64,000 bases of DNA from Actinomadura cremea (GCF_014648495.1 NZ_BMRF01000015.1:62001-126000), one strand, 5' to 3'; counted from the first letter of the stretch, positions 25,753 through 34,745 are shown. Notes: generated by a model from the sequence alone, not told the origin. Numbers and translations are program-made.

Positions 25753-25770
25753 CTGTCGCGGGGGCGACAG
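25753..25770 (-). terminator. Terminator of the PAS/GAF/PP2C gene
   Basis: A perfect 7-bp stem, CTGTCGC / GCGACAG, with a 4-nt loop, 4 nt beyond the stop. It is followed on the minus strand by ATCATTTCC. Confidence 0.6.
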
Positions 25771-25774
25771 TTCC

Positions 25775-28180
25775 CTATAGGTCGTGCTCGAACCAGACGA
25801 CCTTGCCAGCCGCGGTGCGGTGGGTGCCCCAGCGTGCGGCGAGGTGGCTGACGAGCTGGAGGCCGCGGCCGGACTCGTCGGTGGCGGCGGCGGTGCGCAG
25901 GTGCGGGAGGTCGGCGCCGTCGTCGTAGACCTCGCAGACGAGCGCGCGCCCCCGGACGAGACGGAGGCGGACGGCTCCGGCCCCGTGCAGGAGCGCGTTG
26001 GTGGCGAGTTCGCTGGCGAGGAGCTGGATCGTCGGGGTGAGGGCGTCGAGTTCCCACGTGGTGAGGCGTTCGGCGACCTGCGCGCGCGCCCAGCGGACCA
26101 TGGACGGTTCGGGTTCGAGGTCCCACGCGGCGACGTCGGCGGCGGGCACGCCGTCGAAGCCGACGGCGACGAGGGCGATGTCGTCGGTGGGGTTGTCGCC
26201 GGCGAGGCCGGCGAGGACGGCGTCGCAGGCGGCGTCGAGGGCCGGGGGCGCGGCGGCGAGGTGGGCGCGCAGCTCCTTCAGGCCCTGGTCGAGGTCGCGG
26301 TCGCGGCGTTCGAGGAGCCCGTCGGTGCACAGGACGAGGCGGGAGCCGTCCTCGACCGGGATCTGGACGGCTTCGAACGGTGCCCCGCCGACGCCGATGG
26401 GGACGCCTTCGGGGAGTTCGAGGACGCGGCTGGCGCCGTCGGGGGCGACCAGGACGGGCGGGACGTGCCCGGCGTTCGCGAGGGTGCAGGTGCGGGCCAC
26501 CGGGTCGTAGATGGCGTAGAGGCAGGTGGCGAGGTAGCCGTCGCCGAGGCGGCGGGCGAGGCCGTCGAGCTGGCGGAGGAGGCGGCCGGGGCGGGTGTCC
26601 TCACCGGCGAGGGTGCGGACGGCGGTGCGCAGCTGGCCCATGATCGCGGCGGAGGTGAGGCCGTGGCCCATGACGTCGCCGACGACGATGCCGAGCCGGC
26701 AGCCGGGGAGCGGGATGGCGTCGAACCAGTCGCCGCCGACCTGCGCGGCCTCCCCGGCGGGCAGGTAGCGGTAGCGGACGCGCGCCCCCGCGACGTCGGG
26801 CGGGTCGTCGGGGAGCATGCTGCGCTGGAGCTCCTGGGCGACCTGGACCTCGCGCCGGTAGAGCCGCCCGTTGTCGATGCAGAGCGCGGCGCGGCGGGCG
26901 AGCTCGCCGAGCAGGGCGAGGTCGAGGTCGTCGAAGCCGGGCCGGTCGGCCTTGCGGAGCAGCTTGAGGTTGCCGAGCGCGCGGCCGCGGGCGATCAGCG
27001 GGACGATCAGCAGTGCGCGCCCGGTGAACAGGGGGCGCAGGTCGCGGTCGGTGAAGGGGGCGGCGAGCCGGGCGGCGGTCGCCTCGTCGATGTGGGGCAC
27101 GTGGACGTTGCGGCCGGTGCGCATGGCCTGCAGGCAGGACGTGCCGGCGGGCAGCCGCAGGACCTCGTCGTCGGGGATGAGGTGGTCCCAGCGGCCGGGC
27201 TCGTCGTTGTGGACGACGCCGACGCGGCGCACGCGGACGGTCTCGTCGATGGCGGTGGCGGGGCTCGCGGAGTCGGCGACGCCGTCGAGCAGCTCGACGG
27301 CGGCGAAGTCGGCGAGCGTGGGGACGAGCGTCGCGGCGAGGGTGCGGGCGGCCTGGAGGTGGTCGAGGGAGCTGCCGATCTGGTCTCCGGCCTCGCCGAG
27401 GAACGCCAGGTGCTGCCGCATGGTGTCGGGCGGCACGGCGGCGCCGGGGGCGCCGGCCTCGACGGCGAGGGGACGGACGCGGGGCTCGCCCGGCGGGCCG
27501 CCCCGGTAGGGGACGATCGGCAGCCGGATGCTGATGCTGAGGGTGACGGCGGGGCAGCCGCGGTCGAAGATCCGCCGGGTGATGATCGCGGCGGCCGGGT
27601 CGGCGGCGGGCAGCAGGCCGGCGAGGGCGCGGGCGACCGGGGCGGCGCGGTCGCCGGGGGCGGCGAGGGTGGGCTCGACGCGCAGCAGCCGGGCTCCGGA
27701 GTCGCGGCGGGCGGTGCCGTCGGGCCCGGCGACGAGCACGCCGCCCATGGACAGGCCGGGGCCCTCCTCGCGGAGGTGCCGCAGGTCGGCGGCCAGGGCG
27801 AGGACGGCGATGCCGGGCGCGTCCTCGATGGGGTAGACCCACCAGGCGGCCTCGACGAGTTCGCCGTGGTCGGCGCGGGGCACGGTGCAGGCGCCGCACC
27901 AGACGTGGGCGAACGCGCCGGGCTGGAAGGCGGCGCGGTGCTCGCCGGGCAGCCGGAGCAGCGCGGCGGGGCGGCCCCCGGTGGCGTCGTCGGGCGGGAC
28001 GCCGAACAGGTCGGTGGCGGCGGCGTTCCAGTGCACGATGCGGCCGTCGCGATCGAGGGTGAACGCGGCGATGCGGGCGACGCCGAGCAGTTGCTGGTGC
28101 AGGAACCGGGGCGTGTACGCCTCGGCGCGGGCCGGCGCGCCGTCGGCGAGGTCCGGCGGACGGCTCTGCGGGACGGTCAT
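25775..28180 (-). CDS. PAS-GAF-SpoIIE phosphatase-HATPase multidomain regulator
   Basis: An 801-aa cytosolic signalling protein with four parts. A PAS domain (~28-130) contains GRIVHWNAAATDLFG. A GAF domain (~270-440) contains MRTGRNVHVPH and PLIARGRALGNLKLL. A SpoIIE/RsbU-type PP2C phosphatase (~450-665) carries the metal-binding motifs GGDWFDAIPL, GDVMGHG and DDIALVAV. A C-terminal RsbW-like ATPase (~675-800) has ASELATNALLHG and ESGRGLQLVSHL. Having phosphatase and anti-sigma kinase-like domains on one chain implies control of both sides of a partner switch. The ATG at 28178-28180 follows GGGGGTC. The gene is monocistronic and divergent from the carboxypeptidase gene. Confidence 0.92.
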   Translation of the reverse strand: MTVPQSRPPDLADGAPARAEAYTPRFLHQQLLGVARIAAFTLDRDGRIVHWNAAATDLFGVPPDDATGGRPAALLRLPGEHRAAFQPGAFAHVWCGACTVPRADHGELVEAAWWVYPIEDAPGIAVLALAADLRHLREEGPGLSMGGVLVAGPDGTARRDSGARLLRVEPTLAAPGDRAAPVARALAGLLPAADPAAAIITRRIFDRGCPAVTLSISIRLPIVPYRGGPPGEPRVRPLAVEAGAPGAAVPPDTMRQHLAFLGEAGDQIGSSLDHLQAARTLAATLVPTLADFAAVELLDGVADSASPATAIDETVRVRRVGVVHNDEPGRWDHLIPDDEVLRLPAGTSCLQAMRTGRNVHVPHIDEATAARLAAPFTDRDLRPLFTGRALLIVPLIARGRALGNLKLLRKADRPGFDDLDLALLGELARRAALCIDNGRLYRREVQVAQELQRSMLPDDPPDVAGARVRYRYLPAGEAAQVGGDWFDAIPLPGCRLGIVVGDVMGHGLTSAAIMGQLRTAVRTLAGEDTRPGRLLRQLDGLARRLGDGYLATCLYAIYDPVARTCTLANAGHVPPVLVAPDGASRVLELPEGVPIGVGGAPFEAVQIPVEDGSRLVLCTDGLLERRDRDLDQGLKELRAHLAAAPPALDAACDAVLAGLAGDNPTDDIALVAVGFDGVPAADVAAWDLEPEPSMVRWARAQVAERLTTWELDALTPTIQLLASELATNALLHGAGAVRLRLVRGRALVCEVYDDGADLPHLRTAAATDESGRGLQLVSHLAARWGTHRTAAGKVVWFEHDL

Positions 28181-28368
28181 GCGGACCCCCTGGACAGACG
28201 GGCGGTGGCGACCCTTGGTGATGGGGACGCTACATCCGGTGAGGGATTCGCGCTTCCGCAACGCCGAAACCGATGGTCTTTTTCTTCGCGCGCCGGACGC
28301 ACCAGCCGGACGTCCGGTGCACAAGGCCACCAAAATGACCAGAAGCGGTAAATGACGCCAATGGTGCG

Positions 28369-28397
28369 TTGACACCCCACTCGCCCCGGATGACGAT
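28369..28397 (+). promoter_or_regulatory. Promoter of the zinc carboxypeptidase gene
   Basis: A consensus -35 TTGACA (28369-28374) and a -10-like GACGAT (28392-28397) are spaced 17 nt apart, about 40 nt before the ATG at 28437. The -35 is perfect and the -10 is weak. Confidence 0.55.
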
Positions 28398-28436
28398 CAC
28401 GCGACCCCCGTTGTGATCAATGCCAGGGAGGGCGCG

Positions 28437-31400
28437 ATGACGCGCACGCTGTTCCGGCACAGACGACTCACACCCATCCTGGCCGCCGCGGTGCTCCTGA
28501 TCGGAGTGCTCGCGGCGGCCCCCGCGAACGCCGCCCCCGCTCCACGCGCCGGGGGCGGCGCCGTGGACGTCTACACCGCCGAGCTCACGCCGGCGCAGGT
28601 GAAGATCCTCGACCGGGCCGGGCTCGCCCGCGAGGACGTCCGGATCGCCGAGGGAGACGGCGGCCGAGTCACCGTCGAGGCGGTGCTGAACGGCGCGCAG
28701 GCCGCCGCGCTGAACCGGCAGGGCCTCGGCCTGGCGGTGAAGAAGGTCGACGGCAAGGACGTGCGGGCCCGCGCCAAGGCGGCCCCGGACAACGTGTTCC
28801 GCCCCTACAGCGGCGCGGGCAACCTCCGCGAGGAGATGCTGCGGATCGCGGCCGAGAACCCGTCGATCGCGACCACCGTCGACATCGGCGAGAGCCACCG
28901 GGGCAAGCCGATCACGGCCGTCCGGCTGAGCAAGGACGTCGCCGGGCTGAAGGACGGGCAGCGGCCCGTGGTCGTGTACCAGGCGGCGCAGCACGCGCGC
29001 GAGTGGATCACGCCCGAGATGGTGCGGCGGCTCCTGCACCACTTCGTGGACGGCTACGGCACCGACCCCGCGCTCACGAAGATCGTCGACACCACGGACC
29101 TCTGGTTCGTCCCGGTCGTCAACGTGGACGGCTACGACCTCACGTTCGAGGACGGGTTCCGGCTCTGGCGCAAGAACGTCCGCGACAACAACGGGGACGG
29201 GCGGATCTCCGGCGGCGACGGCGTCGACCTGAACCGGAACTTCCCGTACAAGTGGGGCTACGACAACGAGGGCTCGTCGCCGCAGCCGACGGGCGAAACC
29301 TACCGCGGGCCGTCGGCCGGCTCGGAGCCGGAGACGCAGGCGCAGCTGAAGCTGTACGAGCGGCTCAAGCCGACCTACCTGGTCAACTACCACTCGGCGG
29401 CGGAGCTGCTGCTGTACGGCAACGGCTGGCAGACGCTCACCCGCAGCCCGGACGACATGATCTACGAGGCGCTGCTCGGCGACCCGGAGGACCCGGCCGT
29501 CCCCGGCTACGTCCCGCAGCTGAGCGCGCAGCTCTACACCACCAACGGCGACACCAACGACCACACCGACAACGTGTTCGGGACGCTGTCGTACACCCCC
29601 GAGATGGCCACCTGCGCGACGGCGTCCGGGTACGACCCGGACGACGAGTGGGAGCCGAACGAGTGCGGCAGCGGCTTCGAGTTCCCGGACGACGAGGCGC
29701 TGATCGAGAAGGAGTTCCGCGGCAACCTGCCGCTCGCGCTGGCGACCGCGCAGTCGGCGCAGGACCCCGACCACCCGGTCTCGGTCGTCGACCGCACCAC
29801 GCCCGACTTCGAGATCGACCCGTTCGAGGTGTCGTACGGGTCCGAGCAGGAGGTCGCGGCGTTCGTCCGGCGGTCGCTGGCGAACCGTGACGTGCGCTAC
29901 CGGATCAACGACGGCCCGGTCCGGCGGGACGGCGCCCGCGAGTGGCGGGGCGGCGACCGGTACGGCGAAGGCAACGACCGCTACTACGGCGAGTTCCGCG
30001 GCAAGGTCACCGGGCAGAAACCCGGGGACGAGGTCGAGGTGTGGTTCGCCGGGACGAACGAGAAGGGCGAGCGCGTCGAGAGCGAGCACTTCACCTACGA
30101 GGTGCGCGACCAGAAGAAGGCCGACGTCCTGGTCATCGCCGACGAGGACTACACCGGCGTCAACCCGACCTATCCGGCCGGGACCGATGGGCCCGAGTAC
30201 GCGGGGCAGTACGCCGACCTCGTGCGCGAGGCCGGGCACACTCCGCTCGTGTGGGACGTCGACAAGGACGGCGCACCGCACGACCTGGGCGTCCTCAAGC
30301 ACTTCCGGGCCGTGGTCTGGTACCTGGGCGACAACCGGCTGACCCAGGACGAGGCGGACGAACCGGTGCGGACGCCGCTCGGGCCGATGACGGACTCGCA
30401 GGTCGCCGACCGCGCCAAGGACGTCCAGCTGAACGTCCGCTCGTACCTGAACGAGCGCGGGAAGCTGCTGCACGTCGGGGAGACGACCGGGTACGCGGGC
30501 GAGGCCAGCCGCTACAACGGCGGCGGCCTCTACTACGGCCTCAAGGGGCGGCCTGAGGAACCGTGCGTCATCACCACCAGCTTCCGTGACGACTGCGAAC
30601 TGCTGTCGGACGACTTCTTCCAGTACTACCTGGGTGCCTATGACCGGCAGCACATCGGTTCCCCGACCACGTTCGTGGGATCCGCCCAACGGCCGTTCTA
30701 CGGGATCGAGGCGGGTCTGGAGGGCACCTCGTCCAACGAGCTGAACGAGGCGGGAGGCTTCCAGGTCACCTCGACCGTGCTGCCCGCCGACGGCTTCCCG
30801 CAGTTCCGCAGCTGGAAGGCCGGGGACTACACGGGCGCCGCGGCGGGGACCGAGCCCATCCAGGGCCGCTTCTACGTCGCCGGGCCGCACCAGGACGCCG
30901 CCTACCGGAAGCTCACCCGGACGATCGACCTGACCTCGGTCACGGCCGCGCAGGCGCCCGCCCTGCAGGCCATGCTGTCCTACAGCACCGAGGGCGGGTA
31001 CGACAACGTGATCGTCGAGGCGCGCACCGCCGGGGGCGACGACTGGACCACGCTGCCGGACGCGAACGGGCGCACGGACACGACCGTCCCGACCCAGTGC
31101 GAGCAGGAGTACCTGCTCGACATGCACCCGTTCCTGGAGCACTACCTCACCCGCGGCAACCCGTGCGGCAACACCGGGACGACCGGTGCGTGGCACGCGT
31201 TCACCGGCGACTCGGCCGGCTGGGTCCCGACCGAGTTCGACCTGTCCGCCTACGCGGGCAAGCAGGTCGAGGTGTCGATCTCCTACGTGAGCGACCCCTT
31301 CACCGGTGAGGCCGGGCTTTTCGCCGACGACACAAAGGTCACGACGACCGGGGGCGAGCTGGACGCCGAGGGCTTCGAGTCCGGGCTGAGGCCGTGGACG

Positions 31401-31589
31401 ATCCAGGGCGCGCCCGCGGGCAGCCCGGGAAACGTCTCCGAGTTCGTCCGGTCGGAGGCCGTCATCGACTCGGTGTCGGCCGTCGCGACCAAGGACACCG
31501 TCCTGCTCGGGTTCGGCCTCGAACAGGTCGAGTCCAAGGCCCGCCAGGAGGCCATGATGGAGGGAGCCCTGAACCTCCTGCTCCCCTGA
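28437..31589 (+). CDS. Secreted M14-family zinc carboxypeptidase, multidomain
   Basis: A 1050-aa exported enzyme. A signal peptide (1-~32, hydrophobic core ending ANAAPAP) is followed by a propeptide-like region and the M14 domain (~115-440). The zinc ligands HxxE (H186, E189 in QHAREW) and H319 (NYHS) and the catalytic Glu (E389 in YTPEMATC) are all present. A beta-rich segment, a central flavodoxin-like stretch (~560-700) and a C-terminal region (~760-1010) follow. The C-terminal region resembles the cell-surface or immune-inhibitor-A-like modules found after bacterial peptidases. The ATG is at 28437 after GGGAGG. It is much longer than typical ~420-aa enzymes of the family. A terminator follows. 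Confidence 0.92.
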   Translation: MTRTLFRHRRLTPILAAAVLLIGVLAAAPANAAPAPRAGGGAVDVYTAELTPAQVKILDRAGLAREDVRIAEGDGGRVTVEAVLNGAQAAALNRQGLGLAVKKVDGKDVRARAKAAPDNVFRPYSGAGNLREEMLRIAAENPSIATTVDIGESHRGKPITAVRLSKDVAGLKDGQRPVVVYQAAQHAREWITPEMVRRLLHHFVDGYGTDPALTKIVDTTDLWFVPVVNVDGYDLTFEDGFRLWRKNVRDNNGDGRISGGDGVDLNRNFPYKWGYDNEGSSPQPTGETYRGPSAGSEPETQAQLKLYERLKPTYLVNYHSAAELLLYGNGWQTLTRSPDDMIYEALLGDPEDPAVPGYVPQLSAQLYTTNGDTNDHTDNVFGTLSYTPEMATCATASGYDPDDEWEPNECGSGFEFPDDEALIEKEFRGNLPLALATAQSAQDPDHPVSVVDRTTPDFEIDPFEVSYGSEQEVAAFVRRSLANRDVRYRINDGPVRRDGAREWRGGDRYGEGNDRYYGEFRGKVTGQKPGDEVEVWFAGTNEKGERVESEHFTYEVRDQKKADVLVIADEDYTGVNPTYPAGTDGPEYAGQYADLVREAGHTPLVWDVDKDGAPHDLGVLKHFRAVVWYLGDNRLTQDEADEPVRTPLGPMTDSQVADRAKDVQLNVRSYLNERGKLLHVGETTGYAGEASRYNGGGLYYGLKGRPEEPCVITTSFRDDCELLSDDFFQYYLGAYDRQHIGSPTTFVGSAQRPFYGIEAGLEGTSSNELNEAGGFQVTSTVLPADGFPQFRSWKAGDYTGAAAGTEPIQGRFYVAGPHQDAAYRKLTRTIDLTSVTAAQAPALQAMLSYSTEGGYDNVIVEARTAGGDDWTTLPDANGRTDTTVPTQCEQEYLLDMHPFLEHYLTRGNPCGNTGTTGAWHAFTGDSAGWVPTEFDLSAYAGKQVEVSISYVSDPFTGEAGLFADDTKVTTTGGELDAEGFESGLRPWTIQGAPAGSPGNVSEFVRSEAVIDSVSAVATKDTVLLGFGLEQVESKARQEAMMEGALNLLLP

Positions 31590-31645
31590 CCATGTCCACC
31601 GGAGCCCGGCCAATCAGCCCAGTTCACCTGATGGACGGGTAAAGT

Positions 31646-31678
31646 ACGCCCCCAGGAGCCACGCGCTTCTGGGGGCGT
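31646..31678 (+). terminator. Terminator after the carboxypeptidase gene
   Basis: A 13-bp stem, ACGCCCCCAGGAG / CTTCTGGGGGCGT, with a single G-U pair and a 7-nt loop, followed by CCCACTTCTTGT. Confidence 0.8.
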
Positions 31679-32085
31679 CCCACTTCTTGTGACGGACGCC
31701 ACGCAACCTTTTGGGCCTTACACGGCGTCTTACGTAACGGGAACACCACCGGAGAGCAAGAGCGCCGGTCCGGACACGACCCGCGACGTCCCGGAGAACG
31801 GGGTCGCCCTGGCATCGCCCGACTCGCGCGTCTCCCTCGGCCCACCTTCCAAGCGCGGCCGAGCAAACCGACACGCCGGACCCCGGCAGAGCCGACGGGG
31901 AACGAACCGGCGCCCGACCATGGCCCATTGACGACGAGCGCGTCATGATCCCGGCCGAGAACCGTCGGAGAACGGTGGCACGAACCGAACGAACGGGGGG
32001 CGGTCCTTCCGCCCGACACGCGCGCGCACGCCCGCCATGCGCGCGACTGCAGGCCCGGCGTCTGCAGGCAACGACCACGGGAGCG
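31679..32085 (+). other. Long leader region upstream of sigR
   Basis: The gap between the carboxypeptidase terminator and the sigR start is about 400 nt. It contains a TTACGTAA palindrome (31730-31737), a GGGAAC element nearby, and two CTGCAGGC direct repeats near 32047 and 32063. The sigR frame stays open back to an ATG at 31945, giving an Arg-rich 47-residue extension. I found no clear SigR-type promoter (GGAAT-N18-GTT). An 80-codon frame at 31689-31931 has no ribosome-binding site and I do not call it. Confidence 0.5.
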
Positions 32086-32715
32086 ATGATGACCGCTGCT
32101 ACCTTCACCACCGACCGCACCGGACGCGACCTGCCGAGCACCGAGCGTTACGAGCGCGACGTCCTTCCCCTGGCCGACCCGCTGTACGCCCAGGCCGTCC
32201 GGATGACCCGCAACAGCGCGGACGCCGAGGACCTCGTGCAGGAGACCCTCGCCAAGGCCTACGTGAACTTCCACCAGTTCAAGGAGGGCACGAACCTCAA
32301 GGCCTGGCTGCACCGCATCCTGACCAACAACTTCATCAACACCTACCGCAAGAAGCAGCGCGAGCCCCAGCGCGCCGGCTCCGAGGAGCTGGAGGAGTGG
32401 CAGATCGCCCAGGGCGAGGCGCACGCCGAGGGCTTCCGGTCCGCCGAGCACGAGGCGCTCGACCGCATCCCGGACGCACGGATCGTCGACGCGCTGCGCG
32501 CCCTGCCCAAGGAGTTCCGGGACGCGGTGTACCTCGCGGACGTCGAGGGCTACCCGTACAAGGAGATCGCCCAGATGATGGGCACCCCGATCGGCACGGT
32601 GATGTCCCGCCTGCATCGGGGCCGCAAGCAGCTCCGCGAGTCCCTCGCCGACCACCCGCGCGCGGCACGGACCCGCCCGGACGAGCCCGCCGAAGACCAC
32701 ACGCTCGCCGCCTGA
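32086..32715 (+). CDS. sigR: ECF RNA polymerase sigma factor, SigR/SigH (RpoE) type
   Basis: A 209-aa group-4 sigma factor. Region 2 is at ~18-95, with [20 protein letters not shown] and [20 protein letters not shown]. Region 4 is at ~130-190: [20 protein letters not shown], then [20 protein letters not shown]. These are close to the thiol-oxidative-stress sigma factor SigR of Streptomyces and SigH of mycobacteria. I take the paired ATGs at 32086/32089 after GGGAG. Streptomyces SigR also has a longer unstable form from an upstream start, and here the frame stays open for 47 more residues. The RsrA-type zinc anti-sigma gene that normally follows is absent. Confidence 0.92.
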   Translation: MMTAATFTTDRTGRDLPSTERYERDVLPLADPLYAQAVRMTRNSADAEDLVQETLAKAYVNFHQFKEGTNLKAWLHRILTNNFINTYRKKQREPQRAGSEELEEWQIAQGEAHAEGFRSAEHEALDRIPDARIVDALRALPKEFRDAVYLADVEGYPYKEIAQMMGTPIGTVMSRLHRGRKQLRESLADHPRAARTRPDEPAEDHTLAA

Positions 32716-33017
32716 CGCACCGGGCGTCCGACCGGGCGCCCGTCCGGGCGTCCCTCCGGGCGTCACTGCGAGCGTCCGTCCGGGCGTCACTGCGGGGCTC
32801 GCCCGAAGCCCGCGAAGACCCGCCCCCGGCTCCCCCCGATCCTCCCGGATCCGACCCCGCGGCCGCCCCGTGGCCGCGGGGTCGCCTGCGCTCGCCGTCC
32901 GGGACGGACGGCGGGCGATCGGCCATTAACCTGCGCGTTGAGTAGTCGGACGAGTACAGTGAGCGACGTCCCCCCACTGCCTCTCGGTCACTCGACCCCC
33001 GACCCTCGGGAGCCTCG
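32716..33017 (+). other. Gene-free region after sigR, with GC-rich short repeats
   Basis: This stretch would normally hold rsrA. I found no frame with the HxxxCxxC zinc motif in any of the six frames. It contains a cluster of CGTCCGGGCGTC-like repeats (about 32725-32800), then the terminator hairpin, then the SSI gene's upstream region with AGTACAGTGAG near 32953. Confidence 0.6.
32853..32883 (+). terminator. Terminator after sigR
   Basis: A perfect 12-bp stem, GACCCCGCGGCC / GGCCGCGGGGTC, with a 7-nt loop. There is no T-run. It ends the sigR unit and separates it from the SSI gene. Confidence 0.65.
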
Positions 33018-33392
33018 ATGCCGCACACGCTCGGCAGCGTCCTCGTGGGCGCCGCCTTGGCCCTGCTGCCCGTCGCCCACTCCGATTCCGGTACGTCCCT
33101 GCGCCTGACGCTGAAACATCCCGGCCGGGAGGGCGCCGGGCCCCGGACGGCGACGCTGCGCTGCGACCCGCCCGGCGGACGGCACCCGGAGGCGATGCGG
33201 GCGTGCGGCGATCTGAAGGAGTCGGGCGGCCGGTTCGCCCACGAGCCGGACGGCCGGATGTGCACGGCGATCCACTCCCCCGTGTCCGTCCGGGCCGAGG
33301 GGACCTGGCGGGGGCGGACCGTCCGGTTCCGCGAGACCTACTCCAACGACTGCGTCATGCGCTCCCGAACCGGGATGATCTTCGCGTTCTGA
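33018..33392 (+). CDS. Secreted subtilisin-inhibitor-like (SSI family) protein
   Basis: A 124-aa protein with a short signal peptide (1-~21, LVGAALALLPVAHS). The mature SSI pattern follows: TLRCDPPGGRHPEAMRAC and, further on, MCTAIHSPVSV and YSNDCVM. Four cysteines (C49, C63, C82, C112) fit the two SSI disulphides; the C82-C112 spacing of 30 equals that of Streptomyces SSI. The P1 residue, two after the third cysteine, would be Ala84 rather than the usual Met or Lys, which predicts elastase- or subtilisin-like targets. The ATG follows CGGGAGC. It is monocistronic and could guard against the secreted proteases encoded in this window. Confidence 0.88.
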   Translation: MPHTLGSVLVGAALALLPVAHSDSGTSLRLTLKHPGREGAGPRTATLRCDPPGGRHPEAMRACGDLKESGGRFAHEPDGRMCTAIHSPVSVRAEGTWRGRTVRFRETYSNDCVMRSRTGMIFAF

Positions 33393-33507
33393 CCGGGGCC
33401 CGAAGTGGGAGGCGAAATCACGGCGCGGTCGCATGAGCCGCCCACGTGCGGGTAAAGCGCGCACACGGCCATGCGAGCGCCGGAGAAACTGGAGGAAAGC
33501 GCTGGCG

Positions 33508-33942
33508 ATGTCACGAACAATAAGCGACGTGATGACCGCGGCCCCGCAGGCGCTGCCGCTCGACTCGACGCTGGACGAGGCGGCCCGCGTCATGCGCGAC
33601 GAGGGGATCGGGGACGTCCTCGTCACCTATGCGGGCCGCCTGTGCGGCGTCATCACCGACCGCGACATCGTGGTCCGGGCCGTCGCCGAGCGCCGGGACA
33701 CCTCCCTGACCCCCCTCGGCGACGTCTGCACCGCCGAACTGACGACCGTCCACCCCGAGGACGACACCGAGGCGGCCGTCCGGCTGATGTGCGAGCACGC
33801 CGTCCGGCGGCTGCCCGTGGTGGACGCCCTGCAGCGCCCCGTGGGCATCGTGTCCCTGGGCGATCTGGCCGTGGCCGACGGCGCCGGTCCGGGCGTCGCG
33901 CGCCCGCTGCGCGAGATCAGCAAGGCGGCGCCCAACAGCTGA
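33508..33942 (+). CDS. Tandem CBS-domain protein
   Basis: A 144-aa cytosolic protein made of two CBS motifs (~8-60 and ~74-125). These include ISDVMTAAPQALPLDSTLDE, then LCGVITDRDIVVRAV, RRLPVVDALQRPVGIVSLGD and the ending LREISKAAPNS. CBS pairs bind adenosine nucleotides and sense energy state. The ATG at 33508 follows GGAGGA with an 11-nt spacer. An in-frame upstream ATG would add 25 Arg-rich residues and lacks a ribosome-binding site. An ANTAR gene follows 50 nt later on the same strand but appears to have its own promoter. Confidence 0.9.
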   Translation: MSRTISDVMTAAPQALPLDSTLDEAARVMRDEGIGDVLVTYAGRLCGVITDRDIVVRAVAERRDTSLTPLGDVCTAELTTVHPEDDTEAAVRLMCEHAVRRLPVVDALQRPVGIVSLGDLAVADGAGPGVARPLREISKAAPNS

Positions 33943-33979
33943 TCACGGGGCGAGGGTCCGCGCACGGCGACCGGCGAGA

Positions 33980-33985
33980 TACCGT
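33980..33985 (+). promoter_or_regulatory. -10 element for a leaderless ANTAR-gene transcript
   Basis: TACCGT lies exactly 7 nt before the GTG at 33993, and no Shine-Dalgarno precedes that codon. Transcription should begin at or next to the start codon. Confidence 0.5.
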
Positions 33986-33992
33986 CATTGGT

Positions 33993-34745
33993 GTGACGCC
34001 GACCGACACGGTCCTGACCGACCAGCTCGCGCTGGAGATCGCGCGCCTGGGCCTGGTCGGAGACTCCTCCGACGTGGGCACGCTGCACCGCGTGGCCGAG
34101 CTGGCCGCCCGGGCCGTTCCGGGCTGCGCCGGCGCGTCGGGCGTCCGCTGGGCACTGCCCCGGACGAACGGCGGCGCCCCCATCGTCCCCGAGGAATCGC
34201 GTCCCGAACCGCTGGCCGCCGCGGCCAGCCACCCCGACATCGCCGAGATCACCGACCGCCAGCTCGCGCGCGGCCACGGCCCCCTGTTCGACGTGGTGCT
34301 GGAGCGGCGCCCGCTCGGCTCCGCCGACATCCTGGTCGAGAGCCGCTGGCCGGACGCGATGTCGGACATGCTGCGGCGCGGCGTGCGCTGCTTCACCACG
34401 TCACCGCACCTGAACGCGAACGTCATGGTCACGCTGACCCTGGTGGGGGTGACGCCCAAGTCGCTCGGCTCCGGGCGGCACGCGCTGGCCGCGCTGCTGA
34501 TGGCGCAGGGCAGCGCGACGATGTCGAACACCCAGCAGTACGACGACGTGCACCGCACGGCCGTCCAGCTCCAGGAGGCGGTCGAGGCCCGCGCCATCGT
34601 GGACCAGGCGAAGGGCATCATGATGCACGCGCTCGGTTGCGACGCCGACGAGGCGTTCGCCGAGATGCGCCGCATCTCACAGACACGGCACGTGAAGCTC
34701 ACCGCGTTGGCCCAGCGTATCGTCGGTGACCAGGGGATCACCTAG
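33993..34745 (+). CDS. GAF-like and ANTAR domain RNA-binding regulator
   Basis: A 250-aa protein. Residues ~10-170 look like a divergent GAF sensor domain (LHRVAELAARAVPGCAGASG; CFTTSPHLNANVMVTLTLVG). The C-terminal ~60 residues are an ANTAR domain: VQLQEAVEARAIVDQAKGIM, then MHALGCDADEAFAEMRRIS. ANTAR proteins bind paired hairpins in transcripts and prevent termination. The GTG at 33993 has no ribosome-binding site but sits 7 nt after a TACCGT -10. The signal and the RNA targets are unknown. Confidence 0.9.
   Translation: MTPTDTVLTDQLALEIARLGLVGDSSDVGTLHRVAELAARAVPGCAGASGVRWALPRTNGGAPIVPEESRPEPLAAAASHPDIAEITDRQLARGHGPLFDVVLERRPLGSADILVESRWPDAMSDMLRRGVRCFTTSPHLNANVMVTLTLVGVTPKSLGSGRHALAALLMAQGSATMSNTQQYDDVHRTAVQLQEAVEARAIVDQAKGIMMHALGCDADEAFAEMRRISQTRHVKLTALAQRIVGDQGIT

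Noticed and set aside
31735-31775. GGGAAC element as a SigR autoregulatory promoter
   Set aside because: No GTT box is found at the required 18-nt spacing.
31689-31931. 80-codon frame between the carboxypeptidase gene and sigR
   Set aside because: No ribosome-binding site, no recognisable fold, and it sits in the sigR leader.
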